Source: Lepidonotus clava (Eukaryota > Annelida > Polychaeta > Phyllodocida > Polynoidae). Taken from it: 64,000 nt of DNA. Under the pieces are notes generated by a model. It did no database searches and was not told the origin of the DNA. It saw only the letters and a list, made by a program, of their open reading frames with translations. The translations under genes were made by a program, and so were the position numbers. This document shows positions 23,081 through 35,078 of the stretch, one piece after another (within the stretch, counting starts at the first letter, position 1; each line of letters begins with the position of its first letter). Where the stretch lies: the NCBI GenBank assembly GCA_936440205.1, contig OW387149.1, positions 27,481,151-27,545,150 of the forward strand, read 5' to 3'.

Positions 23081-25850
23081 TTTAGAATTTTCCTGTTACA
23101 TCGCGATTGAATAAAGATCTGTTACTGTCCTTGAGGCAGTAGCCCACCCCCCCCCCCGCCCCCACCCCAGCCAATGCCAACCTGTGAATGTTAATGCCAA
23201 TTTTTGTGTTATCAGTAAACAGTAAACTCTTTCAACAGTTTCTTTGTAATAAATATTGAATGATTACACACCATGGATCGTCATTGGGTGCACTCAGCAA
23301 TTGTCCCCAGTATGCACACATAGGATGTTATGTCTTGGGCTAATGCACTCAATGATACATGTCCTAACCAGGGCAAGAGGCCTAACAATTGCTTTGTGCC
23401 CCTTTGGCCTGTACTATGTATCTATTTCGATCTCTGACCTTTAGTAATTACCTTAGTAATGTCTTTGGGGGAACACCGTAAATGTTAATAGTAGTACCCC
23501 CTGAAAACAAAAGTCACATCTGATTTATTTATCAACTGTACAATTAAGTCACACATCTGCCATAGGTCTACTCTTTGTTACACGTAAATGAGATGACCTA
23601 TAGCCGCAAAGATAATGTCAGTGATTTAATGTTATTTCAGTTTCTGAATACATGAAATTGTCACAGGACAAGTATGTATGCACAAGTGAGGAGCATAATA
23701 AAATCAACACCCTTGCACATTAACAGAGTGCGTTATGGGTGGCAGAGGCGTATAGTTGTGTCTAACGATAGCTTCCTCCATTATTGTGACTTAAACTTAT
23801 ATGTTGCAATTAGCATTTTGTCTGCATAACCAGGAACCATCTTTATAGCATCTCCCCCCTGATCAGCAGCAATATACTACGCTACAATGAATATGTTCTT
23901 TGACTGTGATGCCCTCCCCCTACTCCTTTTTTTTCTGAATTTGTGATATTTTGATGTAACATTCGGCTCAATATCAATCAGTTTCGTTTCAATTAAGTGC
24001 CCGCTCTCGCCCTTTTTCAAAATCCTGGATCCGCCAGTATACTCCATGCACCCTAAAGCAGATCAGCTAGGGTTAGAAGCACATGTACACTGATGCAAAA
24101 TAATGAGTGCTACATTCTGAACACAATAATGTCAACCCCCACACCCTACCCCGTCCTCCACCCAACCCCCCGTAGGATCAGCCGTTACCATAACAACCAC
24201 ACCCTTAACCAGCCAGTCCCGTACTTTTGGGGGTAAAAAGTTTGACTTTTTCTATCACACATTTGGTTTCAATGAGGGAATAGATACACTGTACTCTATT
24301 CTATCAGGATTTTTTCTGCTACCAGTTTGTTTAATTTCTCTCCTCATATTTACAGTGACCTGGAAGTCCTTGTTCCTTTTATAAACACTGGTCATAATAA
24401 CCTCTTTTGGGGACACTTGCCTTAATGCACTCATTTCCCTTAATAGAAAGAAGGGGATTTTCTAACTATGGTTATATTCTTTCCGGTCACAACTATATTA
24501 ATAGAGGTAGATTTAGGATGGAGGAAGGGGCGGGTCTTCTAAGAATGTTTAAATTTTGTAAACACATTTTTGTTTCAATAACTCAATCTGCTGGTAAAAA
24601 ATAGGTAGATTGCCGTAGATTGTCCCTAGATTCACCTTCAGAATCGGAGTAAAATTAATGGATTTTGAAGTAATTTGAGACCGGTTGCATAAAAATGAAA
24701 GAACAAAACGTCAACACCAAAGCCGTACTATAAGCTAATAAGAGGCCCTGGTGAATCAAATGTGACGGGAATATATAACAGACAGATGCCTGCCAACTTG
24801 GGCTCCTATTGGCATATGGTGTAAAGGCCTATTACGAATGGTTAGAATTTCATGGATAGATATTTAAAAGAAAATAGAAACTGCCCCAAAATGCTTCATT
24901 TTCTTTCATAAACTCCCTATTTAAAAGGTATTATTTAAGTTGCATTCTTACACGTTCACAAACACTGTTGTACTATTGTCAATGCCCTTTAACCTTTGAT
25001 ATTCATTTCATAAATCACTGATACGCTTGCTGCGCACCTCTGGCTATAGCATTCCAGGAATCTTCCGGGAACATTCCTGGAACAACATAAATTCTCTTCC
25101 CTGACGTTTCAATTTCAGATTCCTCTAGAATCCCGATATAGAACCATTACGTCTCTGACCCTACCAAGCTGAACGTTATCCTTGAGTACTTCACTAACCA
25201 TTCCAACTTTGTTAAACTCGTCCATTTACCCTATCTTTGACTGCTTCCTGCAAACATTATAAATCCTGAGCCAGATCGCTTTTTCCCTCAGTGGCCCACA
25301 GCTAGAACATTCCAGGGAAACCTGACCAGCTGGTAACAACATTAGGCCCAAACTTTGACCACGGGTGTGTGTTTACATCTCTTTGCTAGAACTATGTGTA
25401 TGGACTGCTAAATCGAATTGTAGAAATAACTAGAGCTTGGGGCGAAACAGTTAACTTGTATGATAAACTAACGATAGTCATATTGAAATAAGTAAGATAA
25501 GACTCCATTTTCTCAAAACCAATAGAACACAATCCAGTGAAATGAACTTTTCACAATGAGCGCAACAAAACAGAAACAAAATTCCAAATGATAGGAGGTT
25601 CACTGTTAAGCCAATTTGAGTAAATCAAAGTGTATTAAACAGTTCAATATCAATTGATGGAGCGTAGTTACACCACTACATCCAGGGTTGTATATCAAGC
25701 ATTGTGAAAATATTTGATTGTGGTTTAATTTAGGTCGCATTTTACCAGTTTACATGAACAGAATTCCAGAAAAGGGGAGGAAACTTTGCCCGTAGACACC
25801 TACGTGTGACCTAGACTCCCTCACCTATGCTGTAGGTAAACCTCTAAACC
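23081..25850. other. Non-coding region
   Basis: AT-rich with a C run near 23,147. A CCTGGATCCGCC phrase at about 24,025 resembles the terminal repeat of the short MITEs near 34.6 and 35.2 kb. No gene seen. Confidence 0.45.
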
Positions 25851-25989
25851 CACATTAAGACCCAAACCATTCACTCACCTGCTCGTGACGGTAGGTCCGC
25901 GCCTTGTGGTGGTTTGAAACACTCTCGGCTCGTGAACTTAGGGGAAGCCGCCCAAGTCGGGAAGGGAGGGGGGGGGGGGGCACTTTGAA

Positions 25990-27060
25990 TAAGACGGGAG
26001 GAACTGGCCGCAATTCCCACGCAGGTAAGGGCTGGAGTAAGAACTGCTCACAATGGCCTGGGTAAGGCGGGAATAACTTGTGGGAGATGAATTGCTCATA
26101 ACTGCCTAGGTCAGGGAAGGAGTACCTTAGGGTATGAGAGAACTGCTCACAATGGCCTACATATATGGTAAGGGCAGAAGTAAATATAGACATGATAGAG
26201 CTCCGTACGATTGCCTAGGTAAGGTGTGAAGTGACACGTGTGTGAGAAATCTGCCCACAATGACCTAGGTCAGCCCAGGGGCAATCCATGGTAAGAGAGG
26301 ACTGCTCACAGTGGCTAATAAATTGGGGCCTGAACCACTCAGGATTTTGATAGAACTGCTCTCAACATTTCTGTTAAGTGGAGGAGTATAATGCAGGGTG
26401 TGAGAGAACATCCCAGTTAAGGGTGGTGTAACTTTGGATATGAGAAAAATGTTGTGAGAAAAAGCACTAGAGTCACTCGGGCGTGAAGGAACTGGGCACT
26501 AGGGCTAGGTATGGGCGGTGGTAACTCAGAATAGGAGAACTGCTCGCAACGCCCAAGGTAAGGGCTTGGGGTATGAGAGAACTGCTCACAGTGGCATAAG
26601 TAAGGGTCAGGGGTAAGGGTACAGTTATAGCTTTGGGTATGTCTGTTCACAAGGGCATAGTTAAGGACAGGAATAATCTAGGGTGCAAGGAATCTTCTCA
26701 CAATGACCTAGATATGGTAGATAAGGTAGATAAGGTCAGTAGGAAGTAACTTTGGGTATGAGAGAATCATTTACAATGGCTTAGACCTGTAGGGGCGGAG
26801 AAACGCTGGGTATTAATTGCTCAGAATGGGTAGGGTAAGGGGTAGGAGTAATCTGGGATGTCAGAGAACTCCTCACAATAACCTACCTGAGAGTGAGAGT
26901 AACTCGGGGTAAGAGAAAACTGAACAAAGGCACAGGTAAGGGTAGTAGTCACCTCGGGTATGAGAGAACTGATCGCAATGGCCAAAAAATGCACACAATG
27001 ATTGATGTAAGGGTGAAAGCAACTCGACATGCAAATAACTGCTCGTAGTGGTCTAGTTCA
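25990..27060 (-). repeat. Degenerate minisatellite (GAGAACTGCTCACAATGGCC motif)
   Basis: About fifteen to eighteen irregularly spaced, diverged copies of a motif like 'GGTATGAGAGAACTGCTCACAATGGCCTAGGTAAGG'-type unit, 50-120 bases apart. Minus-strand frames through it give repeated CEQFSHT-like peptides, an effect of the periodic DNA rather than a gene. Confidence 0.7.
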
Positions 27061-27169
27061 CGGTGCTGACCTGATTTTACACATGGGACAGCACCAATAT
27101 ATCAGACGCTATTTCCTATTTTGCCATAGAATGCACAACGTACCCTCCCCTTTCTGCTATGGTCGTTGA

Positions 27170-27420
27170 GTGGGTTACCCCCACCCCCTCCCCTCCCCCA
27201 CCCAGTGGGTCAGGTCAGAGGTTAGGTGTGGGGAGTAGCTCCACCCTCTTCCCAGCTGCTCAAACCTACTCACAGGGGTCACTCTTCCAGCGGGGAGACA
27301 CGCTCTCCAAGCATATATACTGAGTATGGTCTTGTCTTCACATAGCAGCCATACTTCTGCGCGAGCTACGTCGTGGTTTAATATTATTCGTTCCGACCAA
27401 AACCTCAAACAGGACACTCT
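27170..27420 (-). promoter_or_regulatory. Possible minus-strand promoter with first exon
   Basis: On the minus strand a TATA-like CAGTATATATGCTTGG (about 27,312-27,327) is followed by a GC-richer stretch and a canonical donor CCTGT|GAGTAGG / CCT|GTGAGT at about 27,270. This could be a distant non-coding first exon of the receptor gene at 16.8 kb, but nothing proves the link. Confidence 0.25.
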
Positions 27421-27534
27421 TGGTATTTAGGGAGGAGTTGCTCCAAAAATTGTTTATTCAAAAGTTGCGACAACGATTTTGTTTTGCAAAGCCATTGGGA
27501 GGGGTGATGTGCTCTCCTCGAGTCAACATCACAT

Positions 27535-28192
27535 TGTAAAGTCATGGCGCCCTTTTGATAAGAAATGTGGGTATATTTTAATGGGTTTTACCTTGTTTTA
27601 TGTAAAGTGATAGAAGCAAGTTAGTATAATATATATTTGGAAATATTACATGTAGGGACAGGTGTGCTAGACTACACAGGTAACCTCTGGGGCCTAAATG
27701 TATAATCTTGATAATGAGGGATTGCCTTCAGCCCTCCAGCCTTTGTGTACAACTATTTCTGGGCTAACTAATCTTGGGCCAAAGTCCAGGCCTGCAGCTG
27801 CCTGTCCCCAGAAGTGGAAATAGAGGGACTTTGATACATGTACATTATCCTCCCACCTGGTATGGGGCTGGGAGTAATCATTCAGAGAATATGGGGGGTG
27901 GCCATAATACAAATTATATAATCTATGACTGGATGTATGAGCCTTGTGGGTTTAATGACCTACCCACTCCCCCCTTGACTCTTGAGTGGTTGTTCCCTAT
28001 GTTGCCTGTAAACCCCTAAACAACTGGAGGTCAATGGTGATTGGTTGTGTGTTGCCATGTTCAGTATTATAAATAAAAGTTTGGCCCACTACTGGGGCAG
28101 AATGTTTCCAGCCATCAAGCTCTACACCTGTCTCCTGTGTTACTGATTTCAACTAAAGGACCCATGGGCCCCTAGGGGCCCACTCCTTTATA
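27535..28192 (+). repeat. 5' LTR
   Basis: 658 bases, start TGTAAAGTCATGG. Near its 3' part TATTATAAATAAAAG (about 28,068-28,080) combines a TATA-like and polyadenylation-like signal. Confidence 0.9.
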
Positions 28193-29098
28193 CTGGCAGA
28201 CCACGACAGAGACAATCTAGTTCTGCAAAGGGCTAGGCTTGCAGTCTTCTGAAAATTAGTCAGATGGCGACCACATAGTGTAGAGAGGCAAGGTATGACT
28301 ACCTGGCCCTCCCACTGGCCTCCACGGAGGTCTGACGGCGTCCACATCAACCAGCAAACTTCACGGGGGTCTGGCTGCGTCCACAGAGGTCTGGTGGCCC
28401 TGTATGGACGGAGACGGCCCTGAGAGGATGGGGGCAGCCCTGCGGGATCAACAGCAGCGTTATAGACGGGTCAGCAACTTTGGGGCGGACAGGTACGACC
28501 ACCTGGTCCACCCCCCTGCCCACACGATGACCGGCAGTCTGGAGACACATCCAGGGGCCTAGAGTATATGTAACGTCCAGCGGCCCGCGAGGACGAGGGC
28601 AGCCCTGTGAAGGCGGGGGCAGCCCTGAGAGCGACAAGAGCGTTGGAGGAGCGACGGGAGAGTCGAGGGCAGCGTCGGGGACGAAGGTAGCATCGGGAGG
28701 ACGTGACCCCTGACAGCCATGGGCACCCACACAAGCAGTGTACGACCACCTGGCCTTCCCCTAGCCGTTACGACGAGTGGCCGACATTATAGATGGGTGC
28801 GCAACATGATGGACAGCTCGGCAGAATTCTGGACGGGTCTGACGGACATTCTCCACCCCAAGCAGTCCCCACGTATTAAGGTAAGGTGCAGGAGGCTTAG
28901 GAAAGTTTCTGTAAAATTCCTTGGCTAAACTTTTGGGGATATTATTATGTAAATAGAACCTCCTGTACCTGTAATTCCTAATGGGCGTTGGTTATGTTAC
29001 TACATGCACATATTAATTATGGTTCTCCTGTGTACTTCATTGTCATGTATATTTCCTAGAGTGGAGGAGGTACATACTCTGAGCTATGTGGTTGAAAA

Positions 29099-31150
29099 GG
29101 TACGCTGCTGAAGCTGCTTCCCCCATGTAATGCCTACTGAGTGTGTTAAATACCCCCCCCCCCCTCTTTAAAGGGAGTCTAATATATGAATCTTATATTC
29201 CCTATGGGTGTACCTTAGGGCCTACATCCTTTTGTGCATTAATTATTTTTCAGAAAACGCTGAGTGACTATCCTATTCAAGGACGTTATGATTATGTTGC
29301 TTTATGTATCTTATCCTAAGAGTTGAGATTACCTGAAAAAGGATGTGTATAAAAAGTAGGTTATATCCTTCTTAGGCCTAAATGTATTGAATTTCCACAG
29401 AGTGGACTTTGAACATTTAGTAAAAATGGACTGCACATTTATAGTGTGCATTTTGGATATAGTTTGCATTTTATGGTCCGCATAACTATGTGCCTTAGCT
29501 GTTAGCATGTATGATGTTCTTATACAGGTTATTATTTCTTTGTTTCAATGAAGGAAAAATAATCGCTGTTGTGCTATAGGGCAGATAAGGTACGTTGATA
29601 ACAGCTGCCTCCCCTATCTATGGTTTAAGTGTTATGCAAAACGTTATGTTGGTATTTGGGAAAATAGGGTGTACGTTTGGAATACTGCCTTACCCTTTCT
29701 AAACCACACATTGTACATGTTGAGGACCCTCGAGCTCAGAAATGTTCTTAAAGTACGTATGGTATGTGAAATATTATTTGCTATATGATTGGGATTGTAT
29801 AGGTGATTTGTATGGTCTATACACAATTACAGTTATGATAAAAATATGTCCCTTGCTTCATATACCTTGGCTGAGCTTTTTGTGGTTTGAAAGGCAGAAT
29901 AGGTGTACGTTGTAACAACTGCCCTACCCTGTTAATTAGCCAAACCTTAATTTTTTAATTTTTTTAAAAAAGGGGGTCAGCATGGTAATGTGCTTAATTT
30001 TTCATTTATTTTTCATTTCCATGTACGTTGTATGAGCTTATGCATGTTATAGGCCTAATCACATTTTCTGTGGGCATGCATACTGGCAGTATTCCTTAAT
30101 ATAGATGAGGATATCATTAATGGGTAGATAGGTACGCTGCTGAAAGCTGCCTCCCCCTGTTAATGGCTGAGTTGTATATGTAAAACGTTTCTTTCATTGT
30201 TTACATGGTATAGGAGTTTTAAACACAACCATCTGCATGCAGTGGACATAATTATCCTTGCCCTTGGTAAAAGAATTTATTAATGTGACTTTTCTTCTGG
30301 TTATAATAGGTCGAACGCTGTATTCTAGCTGCCTTTAATCCAGGTATAACTAAGCACATTATCATGTCTTACCCTTTCAAATATTATTATCAAGGTCGAC
30401 AGAAAGGTTCTTTCCTGGGAGGGAAGGAGTAAACAGTGAATGTTATTATTGTGTATATATGCTTTCTGTGAATGGGGGGAGAAACATAATTATATACTTT
30501 AAGCTAAGGGATAGAAAGGTACACTGATAATAGCTGCCTCTCCTGTTCATGGCTCAGGGTGCACTTTATGTTCATTTTGTTATGTATATATTGCCTGGAC
30601 TGGAGGGGATATATTGGTTGGGTCATGGAATGAAAAGGTACACTAGAGGAGGCTGCCTCTCCCTTCCATGGCTGGATAATGTGGGAAATATTTCCTTCAC
30701 TCTGGAATTTAGCTTTAAGGTGTTAATATGATAATTTTGAGAATAGGGTGCACATTTTTTGTTGTTGTTATAACAGTAGGACATACTACATGTATTCATG
30801 TGCCTGTGTCGGTGTTCGGGGTTGGGGGTGCACCCTGCACCCTGCGTGCAGAGTTTGGCTGCCGGGTGCATGCTTTTGTGGGAGGCGTGCACCCGGCATG
30901 TGCAAGTTCTTTCAACAATAGTAATGCCATTATATAGTAGTGTACCCGGCGTGTGCATAGGGTGGGTCCTTGATTTCGAACACTGCTACATGTATGTGGT
31001 GTGGTGATCTTATGCATGTTATGATCATGTTCTTGGGTAGAGAGATACATGTATGTTGTATGGCGATCTTATGCATGTTATAAATGATGTGACTGTTCCT
31101 CTGGTCTGAATAGGGTGAGCGCTGTATTCTAGCTGCCTTTAATCCAGGTA
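29099..31150 (+). repeat. Eight dispersed copies of a ~40-bp motif inside the LTR element
   Basis: Core AGGTACGCTG...AGCTGCCTCCCC followed about ten bases later by ATGG. Copies start near 29,099, 29,589, 29,901, 30,131, 30,309, 30,518, 30,637 and 31,113, separated by 120-490 bases of unrelated sequence. The copies at 30,309 and 31,113 continue as a ~95-bp near-identical duplicate. Confidence 0.75.
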
Positions 31151-31224
31151 TAACTAAGCACATTATCATGTCTTACTCTTTCAAATATTATTATCAAGGT
31201 TGACTTATAGGTTGTGTCCTGGAA

Positions 31225-31925
31225 GGGTGGTAGCAAGATGGGCGCCCCTACCCTAGACATGTAGTTTAATTCTATGGAGGGTGGTAGCAAAGTGGGCTCC
31301 CCAACCCTAGACATGTAGTTTAATTCTATGGAGGGTGGTAGCAAAGTGGGCTCCCCTACCCTAGACATGTAGTTTATTTCTATGGAGGGTGGTAGCAAAA
31401 TGGGCTCCCCTACCCTAGACATGTAGTTTAATTCTATGGAGGGTGGTAGCAAAATGGGCTCCCCTACCCTAGTCATGTAGTTTAATTCTATGGAGGGTGG
31501 TAGCTAGATGGGCCCCCTACCCTAGATAGTTGGTTTTAACTCTATGGAGGGTGGTAGCAAGATGGGCTCCCCTACCCTAGATATGTTGGTTTTAATTCTA
31601 TGGAGGGTGGTAGCAAGATGGGCTCCCTTACCCTAGATAGTTGGTTTTAATTCTATGGAGGGTGGTAGCAAGATGGGCTCCCCTACCCTAGATAGTTGGT
31701 TTTAATTCTATGGAGGGTGGTAGCAAGATGGGCTCCCCTACCCTAGATAGTTGGTTTTAATTCTATGGAGGGTGGTAGCAAGATGGGCTCCCCTACCCTA
31801 GATATGTTGGTTTTAATTCTATGGAGGGTGGTAGCAAGATGGGCTCCCCTACCCTAGATAGTTAGTTTAATTCTAAGAAGGGTGGTAGCAAGATGGGCTC
31901 CCCTACCATAGATATTTTGCTGGAT
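31225..31925 (+). repeat. 54-56-bp minisatellite inside the LTR element
   Basis: Thirteen copies of a unit starting GGGTGGTAGCAAGATGGGCT; early copies are 54 bases, later ones mostly 54-56. Because 54 is 18 codons a minus-strand frame runs through five units with a repeating 18-residue peptide; I regard that as incidental. Confidence 0.9.
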
Positions 31926-32149
31926 TCTTGATATTTTGTTTGGTTAAAAAGGGGCAATTACTTTGTAATTAGTAATTGGCCTTTAAACCATGGTGGTGGG
32001 GAGGAATGTTGAATCCATCTAAATACACTTGTACCTGTTAATGTATGTACTTTTGTTTGGTGATTTAATACCCTTATACTGTATATTTTCCCTTATCTCC
32101 ATATTTGTTCAAATGTATTGGCTATGCTATACTGGTTTAAAACATTTAT

Positions 32150-32760
32150 GATCAGATCTGTATAATTGCTTTGTGTATCTGTGGTTATAAATAATTAGAC
32201 TCAAGACCGAAAATGACCGAACATGGTTGGTAAGTAAGCTTGATTAAGGTCTGATTGATAACTCACCTGGTGCATAATGTAGTTTATACATTTCTGACAT
32301 GTTTCCCCCTATTATTTATAGTTTGATAGAAAAGTATGGTGAATTATATTTTTACATAACAAAACTTAGTTAAATCATTCATGATCATTTATGTATATCG
32401 ATTTATGTATCTGTGGTTACAAAATGGTTGGACCCAAGACCGAAAATGACCGAACATGGTTGGTAAGTAAGCTTGATTAAGGTCTAATTGATAACTCACC
32501 TGGTGCATAATTTAGTTTATACATTTCTGACATGTTTTTCACCCTAGTATAACAATATCTTGAGGTATTGGTCCATTAATTGTATAGAATAAAGCCGTAA
32601 TTTGAATATTATTGTTGCTCCCCCGATATAGTTTAACTATTTAACATGTCTGTCTATTGTTGTATGTACCTGTAGTTGTACATGGTTAAGCCTAAAATCT
32701 GAAAGGTATAGTCTTTTTTTTAGTAGGCTTGATTAAGGTGATTGACAATTCACATGACAA
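32150..32760 (+). repeat. ~245-bp direct repeats near the element's 3' end
   Basis: CAAGACCGAAAATGACCGAA followed by CATGGTTGGTAAGTAAGCTT and ATAACTCACCTGGTGCATAA occurs at about 32,201 and 32,431; a third, diverged copy is at about 32,690. Confidence 0.75.
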
Positions 32761-33077
32761 TTGACTTTATTGATTGATCTACTGTCACAATTATTGTTGT
32801 GGCCTTTCTCCCCCACCTTTGAGAAATATTAGTGCGTGTGAGCCCTGGAGTTGAAAGCAGTATTCTATATTTGTGAGTATCTCCGTAAACGGGTTAACCA
32901 TAACTCTTCTCGTTTGATGTGGAAAATGTAAGGTATACACATTTAGTTACCTAATTTTAGTTTATGTATGTACTGTTGAATTGTTGTCAGCTGCCATGAC
33001 TTTATTTTTATTTTTCTGGGCTTGTGAGTTGATTAATTCTAATAATGGCACTCACAAGCTAGGGAATATGGAAGGTA

Positions 33078-33735
33078 TGTAAAGTCATGGCGCCCTTTTG
33101 ATAAGAAATGTGGGTATATTTTAATGGGTTTTACCTTGTTTTATGTAAAGTGATAGAAGCAAGTTAGTATAATATATATTTGGAAATATTACATGTAGGG
33201 ACAGGTGTGCTAGACTACACAGGTAACCTCTGGGGCCTAAATGTATAATCTTGATAATGAGGGATTGCCTTCAGCCCTCCAGCCTTTGTGTACAACTATT
33301 TCTGGGCTAACTAATCTTGGGCCAAAGTCCAGGCCTGCAGCTGCCTGTCCCCAGAAGTGGAAATAGAGGGACTTTGATACATGTACATTATCCTCCCACC
33401 TGGTATGGGGCTGGGAGTAATCATTCAGAGAATATGGGGGGTGGCCATAATACAAATTATATAATCTATGACTGGATGTATGAGCCTTGTGGGTTTAATG
33501 ACCTACCCACTCCCCCCTTGACTCTTGAGTGGTTGTTCCCTATGTTGCCTGTAAACCCCTAAACAACTGGAGGTCAATGGTGATTGGTTGTGTGTTGCCA
33601 TGTTCAGTATTATAAATAAAAGTTTGGCCCACTACTGGGGCAGAATGTTTCCAGCCATCAAGCTCTACACCTGTCTCCTGTGTTACTGATTTCAACTAAA
33701 GGACCCATGGGCCCCTAGGGGCCCACTCCTTTATA
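33078..33735 (+). repeat. 3' LTR
   Basis: Offset 5,543 from the 5' LTR; no difference noticed by eye. Followed by ACAT. Confidence 0.9.
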
Positions 33736-33739
33736 ACAT

Positions 33740-34551
33740 GACGACGAATTCTGGAAAGTTGCCATATCTCTGACTATTGTTGTGACACTATTTATGGGGC
33801 CTTGATGTGTAACACATCAATGAATGATATCATTTCTCTATGATGTTTATTTAGAGAGAAGGAAGTTTGAAATTCGTATGAATTGATTTGATTTATTAAA
33901 ACAAAAAAAATAGAACATTCTAAGGATTTATTTTATTGATATCATTCACATTTCATGCAAAGGTAGAACTCATATATAAAAGATATTAAGACACAGTTTT
34001 CTCCATGGACATGCTGGTTACAGACACATAAAATATGTCAGTCATAATTATATTAATAGAGCTATATTACTAACTTGACAAAACTGGTCTCCTTTATTTT
34101 CGGATTTGCCAATATGAAAATTTGTCTACAGAGTAATATGTTGTACATGTTCTTAAATGAGACTATATATGGTGATAAACTATATCTCTATATAAATCAT
34201 TAAATTTCCATATCTATACAGGCTCATCCAACATTATTTACAAACAAACTCTGTCAATGATATACAATTATCAATGAACGAAACCATGAAGGTAGTTATA
34301 CGGTTTCTATTTGTTTTAAATTATTAGGATGAACTTTATTTGTATCTTCCTGAGCATTGCACATGCAAGTTTATGCACTAATACGACACCCATTTCATTA
34401 TCCAACATAATTCATTAATGTTCACTAAAACTCATTATGCTTTTAGTCCTACAAATGAATTGAATCATTATCATGGACAAGTTTAATAAGTTTGAAAGCA
34501 TCGAGTGAAACAAATACGTGGTTCCAAGGTATAAATGTAATGATTTAGTAT
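33740..34551. other. AT-rich intergenic stretch
   Basis: No gene, repeat family or RNA recognised between the LTR element and the short MITE at 34,552. Confidence 0.45.
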
Positions 34552-34721
34552 CAGGGACAGGAATGGATTTAAAGGGTGGCGCCTGAGATGCCCTACCTTA
34601 CCCCCGCCCAATCTTTTGGGAAATACAGTTTTTTTAATATAAAAATTCTTGATCGTGGATGGGACGCCTCAATTTTTCACATAAGGGCGCCCCCTTTTGG
34701 AAATCTCTGGATCCGTCCCTG
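34552..34721. mobile_element. Short MITE with CAGGGAC / GTCCCTG ends
   Basis: Left end CAGGGACAGGAATGGAT, right end TGGATCCGTCCCTG; 170 bases; a GGGCGCC/GGCGCC-containing middle. A target duplication is not obvious. Lies just beyond the SLC6 3' UTR. Confidence 0.55.
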
Positions 34722-34850
34722 ATTATGGTTTGAAGAACTTTATTTACATTGAGTATATTCCTGCTCTTTTTTATTTACAAATATTTACAGGTGAACTGAA
34801 CTATCAAATTTATACAACGACACACAATTTGAAAAACCTAATTTCACAAA

Positions 34851-35078
34851 TCATAGCTCTGTTATATAGCCGGTATTGTCGTATCCTGTATAGGGCGGAA
34901 GTCGCTCGTCCTGCGCAGGCGCGGCGCGGTGCTTGACGGGTAGGTGGTAGACGCCCCCTGGTGGCGGGTGGGCGGGGCTGACGAATTCCGGGGGCGCGTA
35001 CCGTCCCGTGCGGTTCTCGGGGTCGGCAGGACCCCAGTCGGCAGCCGGCCGGGTCAGGAAGGCCATGGACCGCCAGAT
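34851..35078 (-). CDS. SLC6 exon 16 (cytoplasmic C-tail)
   Basis: [17 protein letters not shown] then a Pro-rich tail ending [11 protein letters not shown] and TGA. Acceptor CATTTCCCAG. A minus-strand AATAAA lies about 80 bases downstream (about 34,768-34,775). GC-rich compared with the introns. Confidence 0.93.
   Translation of the reverse strand: MWRSMAFLTRPAADWGPADPENRTGRYAPPEFVSPAHPPPGGVYHLPVKHRAAPAQDERLPPYTGYDNTGYITEL

Larger units (their letters stand above)
27535..33735 (+). mobile_element. Complete-ended LTR retrotransposon without recognisable gag/pol (LARD-like)
   Basis: Two 658-bp LTRs (27535-28192 and 33078-33735) that look identical throughout, flanked by the 4-bp duplication ACAT (27531-27534 and 33736-33739). 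The LTRs start TGTAAAG and end CTTTATA, which are near-inverted repeats. A TGGCAGACC primer-binding-site candidate starts one base after the left LTR; a purine run (GGGAATATGGAAGG) precedes the right LTR. The 4.9-kb interior has no open frame resembling gag, protease, reverse transcriptase or integrase on either strand, so it is non-autonomous. Identical LTRs indicate very recent insertion. Strand is taken from primer site to purine tract. Confidence 0.88.

Noticed and set aside
25855-27030. Minus-strand frames with repeated CEQFSHT peptides
   Set aside because: They follow a degenerate minisatellite, are broken into several frames and have no start or splice context.
28347-28930. GC-rich open frames just after the 5' LTR as a possible gag
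   Set aside because: Short, in conflicting frames and strands, and without any zinc-knuckle or capsid resemblance.
31129-31476. 115-codon minus-strand frame with a repeating MSRVGEPTLLPPSIELNY peptide
   Set aside because: Purely a consequence of a 54-bp (18-codon) minisatellite in a non-coding part of the LTR element.
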